Origin: Mucilaginibacter sp. OK268
Lineage (GTDB): Bacteria > Bacteroidota > Bacteroidia > Sphingobacteriales > Sphingobacteriaceae
NCBI RefSeq assembly: GCF_900103125.1
Contig: NZ_FNJV01000001.1
Coordinates: 496,001 to 560,000 of the forward strand
DNA length: 64,000 nt
Direction of reading: 5' to 3'
The translations under genes and the position numbers were made by a program. Below, in pieces: positions 16,652 through 26,612 of the stretch; position 1 is the stretch's first letter; every line of letters begins with the position of its first letter. The notes under the pieces were generated by a model. It was not told the DNA's origin, made no database searches, and saw only the letters and a program-made list of their open reading frames with translations.

Positions 16652-18322
16652 CTAATAGCCAGGATTTTGAATTAATTTGGCGTCTTTGTTTCTTTCTATT
16701 TCACTTTGAGGTATCGGCCAAAGATTGTTGGTTGGTTTGATATTGGCAGCAACTGGATTATGCGCTACATTTACGGTCCTATCGTAAACCAGGTTAAGCC
16801 GGGCCAGAGTAAGCCGTCGCTTTTCTTCAACACCTAATTCGCGCATCCGCTCATCTAATATGTAATTAATATTGACCGCAGAAGATAATATGGGTGAGGC
16901 ATTTGCCCTCGCTCTGACAACATTTATATCTTTTGCAGCGTTTTCCAACAATCCGGCACCGAGGTATGCTTCCGCACGTATTAAATAGGTCTCGGCCAGA
17001 CGGAACATATATTGATTACAATATGTACCGCCTGCTGCAGAGCTCAGTAGAAGCGTAGACTTATTGATGAATAATCCATCGGGGTGTTTTCCTGGAGTTG
17101 TGCATTTAGATTGATAGGCGTAAAATGCCCTGCTTGGCACGATAACTCCCGGTGGCGGATTTTCTGTCGAAACGGTCTGACCAAAATACGCGGGTTTAGC
17201 TGGATCGTTGTAGGTGAAGGTGCGGACAAAATTATAGTTTGAATTTCTCATGTCATTACTAAAATCACTGGTCCAGATGGAGTTGGTAAAATATCTTGTG
17301 GAAATGGCCCAGCCAATACCCCTTCCCCCGGTATAATCAGATACCGGCCATAAAAACGGTTTTGCGCCATCGCTTAATGTGAGATCCCTTATTAAAGGGG
17401 CGTGCTGTCTTTCCAAACGATAGCTGCCGTTAATGGAGGTGGCGGAAGAAGAGCCTCCCGGCACATCGTTTTCAAATTGAATTACCCAGATAGCCTCTTT
17501 ATTACCTGAACTACGGTTTTGGTTCTTCGGCCTGAATAAATCCCAATAAACATCTCCTGGATCTGCGCTTTGCGACCCAAATCTGGTTTTCATTAAAGCC
17601 ATATTTCCGTCATCGATTACAAGATTGGCCGTTGTAACCGCATTATTAAACTGCCCTGCGGCTAAATAAACTTCGGCTAACAAATGCTGGGCTGCCGTTT
17701 TGGATATTTGGCCATCTTGCACCGCCGAAATTGCCGGCAGGTTAGCAGCGGCAAACATCAGGTCGTCAATTACCTGCTTATAAACATCCGCCTGACTCGC
17801 CCTTACGAAATCCGTCTTAGGCGAAGTCACTTCGTTCAACACTAACGGAACCCCACCATATAAATAAGCTAGTGTCCGATAGGCAAAACCTCGAAAAAAC
17901 CGGGCATTCGCCTGAACAAGATTAGCATCTGCACCAGTTACCGATGAGGATGGCAACCTGTTTAAAATAGTGTTCGCTTCTGAAATGATTTTATAGAGGT
18001 TAGTCCAATGGATTGTTAAATAACCGTTACTGGGATTGGTTGAAACTGCGTAATCACTGAACCTTTGAGGGCCACTTGGCTGGCCGTCATATACCAGGTC
18101 CAATCCGTAGATGTAATCAAATGGACTTTGTTCATCGTAAGTATAAAATTCGGTACGAACTAAATTATATAAGTTATAAACAGAAGCGTTAAAATCCTTT
18201 AAAGTGCTGAATGAATTGACCGTACTTGCAAAATCGAGTGGTTTTTCATCGAGGAATGTCTTCTTACATGATATTGTACTCAGTAATACAGTACACATCA
18301 AAATTTTATATAGATTTTTCAT
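16652..18322 (-). CDS. susD: SusD-family glycan-binding lipoprotein (locus 1)
   Basis: 556 aa lipoprotein with lipobox LLSTISC (Cys19) and the usual N-terminal KKTFLDEKPLDFAST. TPR-like helices follow (FFRGFAYRTLAYLYGGVPLVLNE, the standard SusD signature), and it ends LWPIPQSEIERN...LIQNPGY, the conserved SusD C-terminus. It sits on the cell surface and pairs with SusC to capture an oligosaccharide. It starts 11 bp after susC, in the same operon. Confidence 0.95.
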   Translation of the reverse strand: MKNLYKILMCTVLLSTISCKKTFLDEKPLDFASTVNSFSTLKDFNASVYNLYNLVRTEFYTYDEQSPFDYIYGLDLVYDGQPSGPQRFSDYAVSTNPSNGYLTIHWTNLYKIISEANTILNRLPSSSVTGADANLVQANARFFRGFAYRTLAYLYGGVPLVLNEVTSPKTDFVRASQADVYKQVIDDLMFAAANLPAISAVQDGQISKTAAQHLLAEVYLAAGQFNNAVTTANLVIDDGNMALMKTRFGSQSADPGDVYWDLFRPKNQNRSSGNKEAIWVIQFENDVPGGSSSATSINGSYRLERQHAPLIRDLTLSDGAKPFLWPVSDYTGGRGIGWAISTRYFTNSIWTSDFSNDMRNSNYNFVRTFTYNDPAKPAYFGQTVSTENPPPGVIVPSRAFYAYQSKCTTPGKHPDGLFINKSTLLLSSAAGGTYCNQYMFRLAETYLIRAEAYLGAGLLENAAKDINVVRARANASPILSSAVNINYILDERMRELGVEEKRRLTLARLNLVYDRTVNVAHNPVAANIKPTNNLWPIPQSEIERNKDAKLIQNPGY

Positions 18323-18333
18323 GTTTTTAATAA

Positions 18334-21300
18334 TTAAAAGGTAACATTTAATCCTGCGGAATAAGCTTTAATAACCGGGGATGCTCCATAAGCAAAGCCC
18401 TGGATGGTTTCAGGGTCCCATCCTTTCCACTTCGTCCATGTTGCAAGGTTCTTACCGCTCAGGTAAACACGCAGATTTTTTATTCCCACTTTGTTGATCA
18501 GTGCGCTACTAAAATTATAGCTGAGTGAAACCTCTTGGAGCCTGACGAAGCTTCTATCCTGATAGATGCCTGGGTCGATAGCCGGCACGCTACCCGTGAT
18601 GCGGTAAGCTGCATTTGGATTTGAAGGTGTCCAGTAATTGACTTCTTTAAACCAGTTATTTCTTATGGCATTATCTCCCTGCTGAATGCCAGTATCGCTC
18701 CATGGATTATTGTAGCCCAAATAGCCATTTTTTCCACCCTGTACAGAGTTGATAAATACAAATAAAGAAAACTGTTGATAAGAAAAAGTATTGCCTATAC
18801 TAAACCTGTAAGCGGGTTCGGTATGCCCTAAAATTACCCGGTCATCTGATGTTACTTTACCATCCCCATTGACATCCACCAGCTTATTGCCGCCTGTGTA
18901 ATAACCGCTCGGGGGTGTTTCGCCAATTTGCCATATACCATCGGTTTTATAGTTGTAGATAGCACCCAAAGGTTGTCCGATAAACAGGTTGCTGGATACA
19001 AGGTCACCGGAGCCCAATAACTTTTTGATCTTGTTTTTATTGGTTGCATAATTTAGTACGGTGCTCCATTGAAAATCTTTTACTTTAACGTTTATCGTAT
19101 TTAATGTAAATTCGGCCCCCGAATTATTTATTTCCCCGACATTGGTATTGATAGACGAGAATCCCGTAATTGTAGGGATGTTAACACTAAAAAGCAAATT
19201 ATTGGTACTGGTATTGTAGTAATCCACAGCTCCACTTATCCGGCCATTGAGTAAAGAAAAATCTACACCAATATTAATACCGGTTGTGGTTTCCCATGAT
19301 AGGTTGTTGTTGGCTAATGTAGCTACCTGCTGGCCAAATAAGGTACCGCCGGCATCCCCGAAAACATAAGCAGCTCCCTGCGACACAGTAGCCAAAGAAG
19401 CATAACGGTTGGTTAAATTGCCATTGGAGCCATAACCCACCCGTAACTTTAAATTATCAAGCCAGTTGATTTTAAGAAAGGACTCATTACTGGCTATCCA
19501 TGCAGCTGCCACTGATGGAAAAACACCAAATTTCTTATTACTCGCAAAGCCGGAAAAGCCATCCCTTCTGATCGTAGATGTTAACAGGTATTTGCTTTTA
19601 TAGCCATAACTCAGCCTGGCAGTTTGATAATTATAAGTCTCGCTATAAGCGTTGGATGATATTTGCTGGATAAGTCCTTGCTGTAAACTATTATAACCCA
19701 ACGATATATTGTTGTATCCCGTGCCTGAAGCAGATGTGGTTTCATACTTACGCTCTCTTGCGCCATAAACCATGGTTAGGTCAATTGCATGATCAGAACC
19801 AAAAGTTCGTTTATAATTTAGAATGTTGTCCAAAGTATAATCGTAGGTGGCATCATTAACTTTTGAAACCGCCCCTGTAAAATTAGCGGAGTATTGGTTA
19901 GCCATATAATGTTGATTCCAATAATATCCGTTGCCATAGTTCAAACGATAGGTAAGTCCTTTGACATGAGGAATATTGAAAATCCCGTAAAAATTACCTG
20001 ACAAAGTATTTCTGTGGTTATAATCGCTTCCATAGGTACTTAAAAAGGGGTTATTAATGGATGCATTAGGCGTCAGATTGATGGCTCCGGCAGGGCTGTA
20101 TGGAGTGTTCAAAGGACTGTAAAGCATGATGCTTCGTAAATCGGGAGGGTTACCGGAATAATCAGCAAGTGAAGTAAATGCCTGCGCTCCGACAGTAAGC
20201 CAATCGAAAACTTTCGTTTCCAGATTGATTCTTACCGATTTCCTGTTGAACTGATCATTAATAACAAAGCCTTTTTGTTTGGTATAGCCGCCAGAAATGA
20301 AAAAATTGGTTTTTTCGGTAGCGTTACTCACACTTAGCTGCTGGTCATACAACAAGCCCGGATTAGTGGCTGCTTTGTACCAATTGTAATCGGTTCCATT
20401 ATCATAGCCCGATACCTGTGTAGCATCTAATTTTGAGCGGAGATCGAAGGCCGGATTTGGTGTAAGGTAATCAGGCGCTAAATAAGCTTGTCGCCAATTG
20501 ATATCTTTTACTTTTTGTATAAACTCATTCCTGTCTAAAGGATGTAACTGGCTAGCTGGGTTCTGTGTAGCATAGGAAGATGAAAAGTTAATAACCGGCT
20601 TGCTGCCTGCTTTCCCTTTTTTTGTGCTGATCAACAATACGCCGTTTGCTGCTGATGCACCGTAAATGGCTTTACTGCTTGCATCCTTTAAGATATCGAT
20701 GGAAGCGATGTCATTTGGATTAATGCTGGATATATCGCCACTATAAACAATTCCGTCCAGAACAATCAAAACATTTTGGGATCCGGAAATTGTAGATTGT
20801 CCTCTGATTTGAATCGTAGGCGACTGGCCCGCAGATGATACCTGTCCGATATTTAAACCGGGCACCGTTCCTTGCAACAACTGTACTAAATTAGTATTGG
20901 GCGATTGTCTGAATGACTCCAAATCGGCACGTGCAACTGAGCCGGTAATGTCCGATTTCTTTTGAGCACCATAGCCAATCACGATAACCTGATCGAGGGA
21001 TTTAAGGGAAGGCGTAAGTTTGACGGTCAAGTTTAGTTCTCCGTTTAACGCAATTTCCTGCGACTCATACCCGATAAAGGATACAACAATGGTAGCATGT
21101 TCCGGAACCGTGAACGTAAATGAACCCTCTGAATCGGTGACGACCCCAGTATTTGATCCTTTGACTTTAATTGTGACGCCTGGTAAGGTTTTTCCGTTTT
21201 CATCGAGGACTTTACCTTTTATTGTTACAGGCGGAATACCGACGTCTTTTGTAGCATCAGTTCCTTCCTTCCTTTTTAAAACCACAGTCTTATTGACAAT

Positions 21301-21624
21301 AGAATAGGTGAGCGGCTGGTCCTTTAAAATCGCGTTTAGGGCTTGTTCAATATTTACATCCTGTAATTCAACAGATACCCTTATATCTTTGACAAACTTG
21401 TATTTGTAAAAAAAACTGTAACCGGTTTGCTTATGCAGCTTGGTAAACACTTCAGCTATTTGGATGTTTTTTTCTGAGAGCGTAACCATTTGCGCGTATC
21501 CTTTGGCGGATACTTGCACACAGGCAATAATTAAAAGGAGTGTAGTGAGTTTCATCACCAGAATGATTTTAGATGGAAAAATCCACCCAATGGCAGCTAA
21601 TTTGCCACATAGTTTAAATTTCAT
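18334..21624 (-). CDS. susC: SusC-family TonB-dependent receptor with STN domain (locus 1)
   Basis: 1096 aa. After the signal region comes an STN (secretin/TonB N-terminal) domain at about 60-115 (KQTGYSFFYKYKFV...TYSIVNKTVVLK), then a carboxypeptidase-regulatory-like domain (ITIKGKVLDENGKTLPGVTI), the TonB-box/plug (VIVIGYGAQKKSDITGSVAR, NVLIVLDGIVYSGD) and a beta-barrel ending in an aromatic residue. The STN domain is the part that signals through FecR to the sigma factor, and both lie directly upstream. It imports the glycan captured by SusD. Confidence 0.96.
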   Translation of the reverse strand: MKFKLCGKLAAIGWIFPSKIILVMKLTTLLLIIACVQVSAKGYAQMVTLSEKNIQIAEVFTKLHKQTGYSFFYKYKFVKDIRVSVELQDVNIEQALNAILKDQPLTYSIVNKTVVLKRKEGTDATKDVGIPPVTIKGKVLDENGKTLPGVTIKVKGSNTGVVTDSEGSFTFTVPEHATIVVSFIGYESQEIALNGELNLTVKLTPSLKSLDQVIVIGYGAQKKSDITGSVARADLESFRQSPNTNLVQLLQGTVPGLNIGQVSSAGQSPTIQIRGQSTISGSQNVLIVLDGIVYSGDISSINPNDIASIDILKDASSKAIYGASAANGVLLISTKKGKAGSKPVINFSSSYATQNPASQLHPLDRNEFIQKVKDINWRQAYLAPDYLTPNPAFDLRSKLDATQVSGYDNGTDYNWYKAATNPGLLYDQQLSVSNATEKTNFFISGGYTKQKGFVINDQFNRKSVRINLETKVFDWLTVGAQAFTSLADYSGNPPDLRSIMLYSPLNTPYSPAGAINLTPNASINNPFLSTYGSDYNHRNTLSGNFYGIFNIPHVKGLTYRLNYGNGYYWNQHYMANQYSANFTGAVSKVNDATYDYTLDNILNYKRTFGSDHAIDLTMVYGARERKYETTSASGTGYNNISLGYNSLQQGLIQQISSNAYSETYNYQTARLSYGYKSKYLLTSTIRRDGFSGFASNKKFGVFPSVAAAWIASNESFLKINWLDNLKLRVGYGSNGNLTNRYASLATVSQGAAYVFGDAGGTLFGQQVATLANNNLSWETTTGINIGVDFSLLNGRISGAVDYYNTSTNNLLFSVNIPTITGFSSINTNVGEINNSGAEFTLNTINVKVKDFQWSTVLNYATNKNKIKKLLGSGDLVSSNLFIGQPLGAIYNYKTDGIWQIGETPPSGYYTGGNKLVDVNGDGKVTSDDRVILGHTEPAYRFSIGNTFSYQQFSLFVFINSVQGGKNGYLGYNNPWSDTGIQQGDNAIRNNWFKEVNYWTPSNPNAAYRITGSVPAIDPGIYQDRSFVRLQEVSLSYNFSSALINKVGIKNLRVYLSGKNLATWTKWKGWDPETIQGFAYGASPVIKAYSAGLNVTF

Positions 21625-21681
21625 ACTTTTGTTAAGCTTGGGTTAGTAATGGATTCGTTTTTTGACTGGCCCGACGTAATT

Positions 21682-21710
21682 AGCCGAAAGTGTTGGAAGC
21701 ACTTTCGGCT
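21682..21710 (-). promoter_or_regulatory. Leader hairpin between fecR and susC (locus 1)
   Basis: Perfect 11-bp stem AGCCGAAAGTG/CACTTTCGGCT with loop CTTCCAA, read on the susC strand, in the 173-bp gap between fecR and susC. A T-run (CTTTTT) follows only on the opposite strand, so as a terminator it would work against plus-strand reading. The loop and closing GTG/CAC recur in the locus 2 leader (28486-28516). Confidence 0.6.
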
Positions 21711-21797
21711 CTTTTTAGGCATGTGGGTAATTGTATAGCTATTTCTTCATATCATTGAGCTTTTTTGGTTTAACAATTGTTTGATTAAAAAGGTCAT

Positions 21798-22994
21798 TTA
21801 AGGCAGCACTATTAATTTTTTGTCTTTTATTTTAAAGTGGACATCTCCCAATTCCAATATTTTTAATGCTTCAGATAATTTGGAGCTTCGCGGTATCTGC
21901 CCTTCAAAAAAATCATCACTTATTGCTCCCTCATAACTTACATCAACATCATACCATCTGGAAAACTGCCGCATCAATGACTGCAGGTCAGCATGTTCAA
22001 AGCGGAAATAACCATTCTTCCAGGCAACAGCAATTTCAGTATCCACTTGTTGTATGTTAATAGGCGCCTTGCCGGGTTGAATAATTGATTGTTGCCCGGG
22101 TTTAAGAAACTTTGCACTGGGCTGGTTAAGTTGAGATATCTTTACCGATCCTTCCAGTAAGGTTGTTGTTACTACCGATTCGTCCACATAGGCGTTAATG
22201 TTGAAATGTGTGCCAAGTACCTCGACTATTTGGTTGTTACTGATTACACGGAATGGTAAATGTTTATTTTTTTTAACTTCAAAATAAACCTCTCCGGATA
22301 TTTTTACCTGCCGCTCATTTTCCCCAAAAGCGAGCGGAAAGCTAATCGACGAACAGGCATTAAGCCACACATCCGATCCGTCCGACAGAGTAATTTGATA
22401 TTGTCCTGCCCTTGGCGTAGTTACCGTATTATATAGCATTTCGCCATTGTTTGGGCCAGCTCCTAAAGCTGTATTGTTATAGGCTAGCCGCCCATCTTTT
22501 GTCTTCTTGACAATGGCGCTTTTTTCTCGGGCTAATATTCCGCTTTGGGCTTGATCAAGGTCGATTTTTTCGCCGTTTGATAAAGTAAGTATTGCTTTAT
22601 TACGACCGGGACTGGCATCGGTTTTTATAACAGCAATTTTGTGCGCGCTGTATTTTATTGACGGCCTTAAAAATAAGTATGCACCGACAGATAAGCAAAG
22701 AAGGACAATTGCTGCGGCAGCAACGCGATAAGAAAAAAACGTTGTTTGTGCAGCTGCCCGGTCAGAATTGCTTTTCATTTTCATAACAGACCGAAGCATT
22801 CGTTCCTTTAATGCCTCGGGGCTATCACCCAGGAGATCGGGCATGCCGGTGTCATCAAAGGATTTATACCAATCATTGAATTCCTTACGTTCGTCTTCTG
22901 TAATGCTATCATCCTGCCATTTCCTGGCAAGTTCCCATATGCGTTCCTGGTTTTCCTTTGCAGCCATTAAAGATGTCGTTTTATATATAGACAA
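21798..22994 (-). CDS. FecR-type anti-sigma factor (locus 1)
   Basis: 398 aa. Cytoplasmic N-terminal anti-sigma helices (ENQERIWELARKWQDDSITEDERKEF), one TM helix near residues 90-110 (AAAAIVLLCLSVGAYLFLR), and a periplasmic FecR domain (SDGSDVWLNACSSISFPLAF...GEVYFEVKK...VEVLGTHFNINAY). The C-terminal domain typical of Bacteroidota FecR ends the chain (LMRQFSRWYDVDVSYEG). It receives the signal from the STN domain of the adjacent SusC and releases the neighbouring sigma factor. Confidence 0.95.
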   Translation of the reverse strand: MSIYKTTSLMAAKENQERIWELARKWQDDSITEDERKEFNDWYKSFDDTGMPDLLGDSPEALKERMLRSVMKMKSNSDRAAAQTTFFSYRVAAAAIVLLCLSVGAYLFLRPSIKYSAHKIAVIKTDASPGRNKAILTLSNGEKIDLDQAQSGILAREKSAIVKKTKDGRLAYNNTALGAGPNNGEMLYNTVTTPRAGQYQITLSDGSDVWLNACSSISFPLAFGENERQVKISGEVYFEVKKNKHLPFRVISNNQIVEVLGTHFNINAYVDESVVTTTLLEGSVKISQLNQPSAKFLKPGQQSIIQPGKAPINIQQVDTEIAVAWKNGYFRFEHADLQSLMRQFSRWYDVDVSYEGAISDDFFEGQIPRSSKLSEALKILELGDVHFKIKDKKLIVLP

Positions 22995-23062
22995 AACAAA
23001 GGCACAAATCCCTATGCAGCAAAAAAAAATTGCGACCTACATGCAGGTATTGAATATTACCG

Positions 23063-23653
23063 TTACGAGAACAAAAGAAAAATGGAGATAAGGAATAATG
23101 AGATATGAAAAAATGTCCCCTTGAGCTTTTTACGGGCCCTTGATAAATGAGCTTCTACTGTTTTTTCGGAAATTGTCAGTTCCTCGGCAATTTGTCGTTG
23201 TGAATATCCCTGAACGTACTTTAAGTTGAAAATTTCCCTGCATTTGTCCGGTAAGCTGCTTAAAGATACCTGTATGTGTTGTTGGAGGTCAAGTAAGTCC
23301 AGCCGGTGAGTTGTACTTTCATCAATTTCTGATACTCTTTCAGCAATCTCCTGAGAATAAGTCACTCGCCGGGCTTTTTTTGATAACCTGTTAATTACGC
23401 CGAACTTTACTGCTGATGAAAAATAATTATCAAATCCCTTTATCAATTCGAACGACCTTCGATTCCGCCAAAGGCTGTAAAATATATCTTGAACGACTTC
23501 TTCTGCTTCGCAGGAGTCATTTAATCTGTTTCGCGCCAATATATAAAGCTTACTCCAATAGCGTTCATAAATTTCAACGAATGCAGCCTCATCATCTGAC
23601 GTTAAAAGATCAGCAAGTTGATGATCATCAAAAGCTCCGTAAATGGACGCCAT
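23063..23653 (-). CDS. ECF sigma factor with hydrophobic C-terminus (locus 1)
   Basis: 196 aa sigma-70 family ECF factor. Region 2 is DEAAFVEIYERYWSKLYILARN...EAEEVVQDIFYSLWRNR; region 4 is LPDKCREIFNLKYVQGYSQ...LTISEKTVEAHLSRARKKL. The last ~17 residues (FFHISLFLISIFLLFS) are a hydrophobic tail that could tether it to the membrane. It lies 68 bp upstream of fecR and should direct transcription of the susC operon when released by the anti-sigma factor. Confidence 0.95.
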   Translation of the reverse strand: MASIYGAFDDHQLADLLTSDDEAAFVEIYERYWSKLYILARNRLNDSCEAEEVVQDIFYSLWRNRRSFELIKGFDNYFSSAVKFGVINRLSKKARRVTYSQEIAERVSEIDESTTHRLDLLDLQQHIQVSLSSLPDKCREIFNLKYVQGYSQRQIAEELTISEKTVEAHLSRARKKLKGTFFHISLFLISIFLLFS

Positions 23654-24298
23654 GTCTTATAAAGTTTTAAACATAAAGTGAATAAAAGAGGTCGCCTTCT
23701 ATTTCCGGTTTGGCAATAATTACTACGATCTTAATTGCGTTCAATACATCACAAGTGTACTGAAACGAATCATTAAAATCATCAAAATGAAATTTACTGG
23801 TTTCGTTTATAATTGACTCGACGAAAATAGTTATTTATAATTGTTTGCAAAATATTATGTTTTGGTTTAACTATAACTGGCATCCTCTTTGGACTTCCTG
23901 GATTAGTGTAAGTTCCCTGATAGGGTCTGCTCCCGCGGCCAACAAACCCATTCTGGCGCATACTCCGCAAGATTCACCTAATATAGAATTTGAATTTGAC
24001 ACCGTTTTTTCATTCCGGATCCGGGCACTTCCGTAACTTACAGACCTGCCCTTGTATATAGAAAAACCAAACGTCATTTTAGGGCCTAAATATCATTACA
24101 CCGTTTAAAAACCAGTCAACCGGCGTCGAGTCTTAGCTTCAAAGTAATAGTCGCGTTCAGTTTGCGTGATTTAGTTAAAATTATATCGGGTAACCAACTG
24201 TAACCGTTGTTTTTCCCTTCTAAATTTACATCGGTAAAATTAGATAGGAAGAGATTTGCGAAGCGATGAAATTGATATATAGCTATTAAGAATAAATA
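23654..24298. other. Intergenic, no convincing gene
   Basis: 645 bp between the sigma gene and hxlR. Overlapping short frames on both strands (23845-24036 and 23871-24077) encode no recognisable domain. The minus frame (RSVSYGSARIRN, CGVCARMGLLAAG) has a flavour of the dispersed non-coding repeats annotated as tiny proteins in Sphingobacteriaceae, so this may be a repeat copy. The sigma promoter is expected near 23654-23760. Confidence 0.4.
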
Positions 24299-24631
24299 TC
24301 AGAAAAGGTTATGGAGTCCGAAAGCTGCAAGTTGATCTACGATTGGCAAAGTATTTAATCCTTTGTCCGTTAGTCGGTATTCAACTCTGGGGGGAATTTC
24401 TGCGTATGATTTCTTAGCAACAAATTCATTTGCCACCAAGACGTTCAATTCGTGCATTAGCACCTTCTCACTGATTCCGGGAATACATCTTTTTAACTCG
24501 CCGTACCTGATAGTCCTTTCATTTATTTGGAACAGTATTAACAACGTCCATTTGCCACCCAACAATACTAAAGATTTTCTAACCGGGCAGTTTATATCCG
24601 ACTGCATGATTATTTTCGGAGTTTCTTCCAT
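24299..24631 (-). CDS. HxlR-family winged-helix regulator
   Basis: 110 aa. Family hallmarks are CPVRKSLVLLGGKWTLLILF near the N-terminus with Cys20, RYGELKRCIPGISEKVLMHEL (recognition helix) and RVEYRLTDKGLNTLP (wing). HxlR proteins often sense electrophiles or oxidants through the N-terminal Cys. It is divergent from the SnoaL-like gene, with a palindromic operator between the two, so it probably controls both. Confidence 0.93.
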   Translation of the reverse strand: MEETPKIIMQSDINCPVRKSLVLLGGKWTLLILFQINERTIRYGELKRCIPGISEKVLMHELNVLVANEFVAKKSYAEIPPRVEYRLTDKGLNTLPIVDQLAAFGLHNLF

Positions 24632-24657
24632 TTGATTATCAATATATCTAACCTACA

Positions 24658-24690
24658 GGTAAGTACCTTACCGGTAAGTAAGTACTTGTG
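24658..24690. promoter_or_regulatory. Candidate HxlR operator
   Basis: Perfect 12-bp palindrome CTTACCGGTAAG at 24667-24678, with the half-site GGTAAGTA repeated at 24658-24665 and 24673-24680 and a further AGTAAGTAC after it. It lies in the 114-bp divergent gap, close to the hxlR start codon, where autorepression would act. Confidence 0.6.
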
Positions 24691-24745
24691 CAAAAGTAAG
24701 ATATCACATTACTTTGCAAAGTAAACATTAAAAAAATCAAATATT

Positions 24746-25135
24746 ATGATGCCAAAGGAAATAATTTCAGCCTATTTGGAAGCCTTAGGAAAAGGCGATG
24801 TAGGCCTTGCCTTTTCATTCTTTAGTCCCAACGCACAATGGCATCAACCAGGATCCCACAAATTTTCAGGAGTAAAATCAGGAATCGAGGCAATCGGAAA
24901 AATGCTCGGTGGTATGATGGAAGCAACCCGGGGAAGTTTTGCATTGAAGCCATACGGAAATTTAATGGTCAACGGCAAGATGGCCGCATTGCCAGTTCGC
25001 TTTAGCGGCACAATTGACGACCGAAACATCGATATGACCGGAGTAGACCTGTTTGAAGTAAATGAAGGAAAGATCACAGGAGTATGGCTATTTTCCGATG
25101 ATCAGGAACTCGAAGACAAGTTTTGGGGTAAATAA
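24746..25135 (+). CDS. SnoaL/NTF2-like protein, 129 aa
   Basis: Compact cone-fold protein of the ketosteroid-isomerase-like superfamily: IISAYLEALGKGDVGLAFSFFSPNAQWHQPG (N-terminal helix and first strand), ALPVRFSGTIDDRNIDMTGVDLFEVNEGKITGVWLFSDD. Such small proteins bind or convert small hydrophobic molecules. Divergent from the HxlR gene, its likely regulator. Substrate cannot be told. Confidence 0.85.
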   Translation: MMPKEIISAYLEALGKGDVGLAFSFFSPNAQWHQPGSHKFSGVKSGIEAIGKMLGGMMEATRGSFALKPYGNLMVNGKMAALPVRFSGTIDDRNIDMTGVDLFEVNEGKITGVWLFSDDQELEDKFWGK

Positions 25136-25445
25136 TTCTTTTCAGGGATTCAATGACGAAGGATCCGAATTAAAAAAGAGCTTCAAGGTATTTAATTACA
25201 ACAAAGTACCATCATTTCCAGTCCATAAGGGAGCTTCCCCTATTAGAATAGTAACGGCAATGACAATTATCGATACAAATTCAGGGTTGTCCCCATTGAA
25301 GAGTATTCGAATAATAGTTATTGCCAAAACTTTTTTGAGATTTAGATAATGATCAACTTATGAATATCAAAAGGTATAAACATAAACTTCTTCTCCTTAC
25401 TACCTATTACAAAAAAACAATTAAATCTCTTTAGTACCTACCTAT
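25136..25445. other. Intergenic, no convincing gene
   Basis: 310 bp. A frame overlapping the SnoaL gene continues here but has no domain. On the minus strand a hydrophobic frame of about 50 codons (RILFNGDNPEFVSIIVIAV) lacks a start. I see no hairpin that would clearly terminate the upstream gene. Confidence 0.4.
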
Positions 25446-26225
25446 ATGAAAAAAATACCACTTGTAATTATTGTATTGTTTACTCTCCGTTATTTTGCTG
25501 ATGCACAGAATGTACAACCAGTAACCGTGATCAAAAAGCACGAACAATCAGCTTCCGGCTCCTTAAAATGGCGAGCCGACCACTATATTGTAAATAGAGA
25601 TTCGGCATTTACCGACCCGGGAGTAGCCATAAAAAAGCTTATGGGAGGCAATAAGAGATTCGTCGAAAATAAATCCATTCGCCCCAGACAGGATGCGGAA
25701 ACCATTAAAAAATTAGGCTTGGGTCAAAAACCTTTTGCAACCATTGTAAGCTGTTCTGATTCACGCGTGCCAAATGAAATCGTATTCGACCAGGGTGTAG
25801 GTGATTTATTTATTATCAGAACCGCAGGGCAAGTTTCATCGGCGGCCTCTTATGGAAGCATAGAGTATGCGGTGTTAAAATTGTACACCAGGTTAATTGT
25901 TGTTTTAGGACATACTGAGTGTGGCGCCGTGGCGGCGGCAGTGCAAAGACCTGAAGATGTTCCTGGCCACATAGTGACTTTAATAAATGAAATTAAACCT
26001 GCTGTAGCCAAAGTAGCACACATGCCGGGCGATCCTGTAAATAATGCAGTAAGACAAAATGTAATCGATCAGGTGAATATCCTCAGGAATTTAGATCCTA
26101 TCTTGCATAAAAAATATTCAAAAGGCGAGATACTGATCGTAGGCGCCGTTTATGATATTCACACTGGAAAGGTAGAACTCTTAAAGGAAACCTTGCATGG
26201 TCTTCCGGAAAAGAAATCTAAGTAA
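25446..26225 (+). CDS. Exported beta-carbonic anhydrase
   Basis: 259 aa with an N-terminal signal peptide (LVIIVLFTLRYFADAQ), cleaved near residue 21, so periplasmic. Beta-class zinc site: C103-S-D105-S-R107 in VSCSDSRVP, and H156-T-E-C159 in LGHTECGAV. The RTAGQV stretch is also conserved. It hydrates CO2 to bicarbonate. It stands alone between two glycan loci with its own promoter region. Confidence 0.94.
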   Translation: MKKIPLVIIVLFTLRYFADAQNVQPVTVIKKHEQSASGSLKWRADHYIVNRDSAFTDPGVAIKKLMGGNKRFVENKSIRPRQDAETIKKLGLGQKPFATIVSCSDSRVPNEIVFDQGVGDLFIIRTAGQVSSAASYGSIEYAVLKLYTRLIVVLGHTECGAVAAAVQRPEDVPGHIVTLINEIKPAVAKVAHMPGDPVNNAVRQNVIDQVNILRNLDPILHKKYSKGEILIVGAVYDIHTGKVELLKETLHGLPEKKSK

Positions 26226-26612
26226 GCCATACCACCATGAAAATTAGGGTCAGCGCCTTCTATAATGTTTTTTGTAGCTGGATGACTCTTTTTTTATACA
26301 TGGCATTGCTCTGCCTTTTAAGGACGTAGCAATTAAATAAACATCTGAATTTATGACTTAATTCTTTATACTTTAAGTTTAGAATGCACTCGAATAACCT
26401 GTGGTTTTGTTTATATAAGTCCCGATTGAAAATTTCAAAGGGAATTAATTGTGTTTTTTACACTTTTAAATTTTATTTATATATTAGTCCGCTAATCACT
26501 AAATTTTTTAATTCAAACCAATTACTTACGCAATAACCGATCTGGACGAAAGTTCATCTATCGATTATTTGCTAGAATGCTTATATCTAAACGAGTAAAT
26601 ATTTTTTAGCAA
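26226..26612. other. Intergenic, upstream of sigma factor 2
   Basis: 387 bp of AT-rich sequence with no gene. It must hold the promoter of the locus 2 sigma gene. I could not place it with confidence. Confidence 0.4.

Noticed and set aside
23845..24077. Overlapping small frames upstream of the sigma gene
   Set aside because: No recognisable domain on either strand; may be a dispersed repeat but no second copy is in this window.
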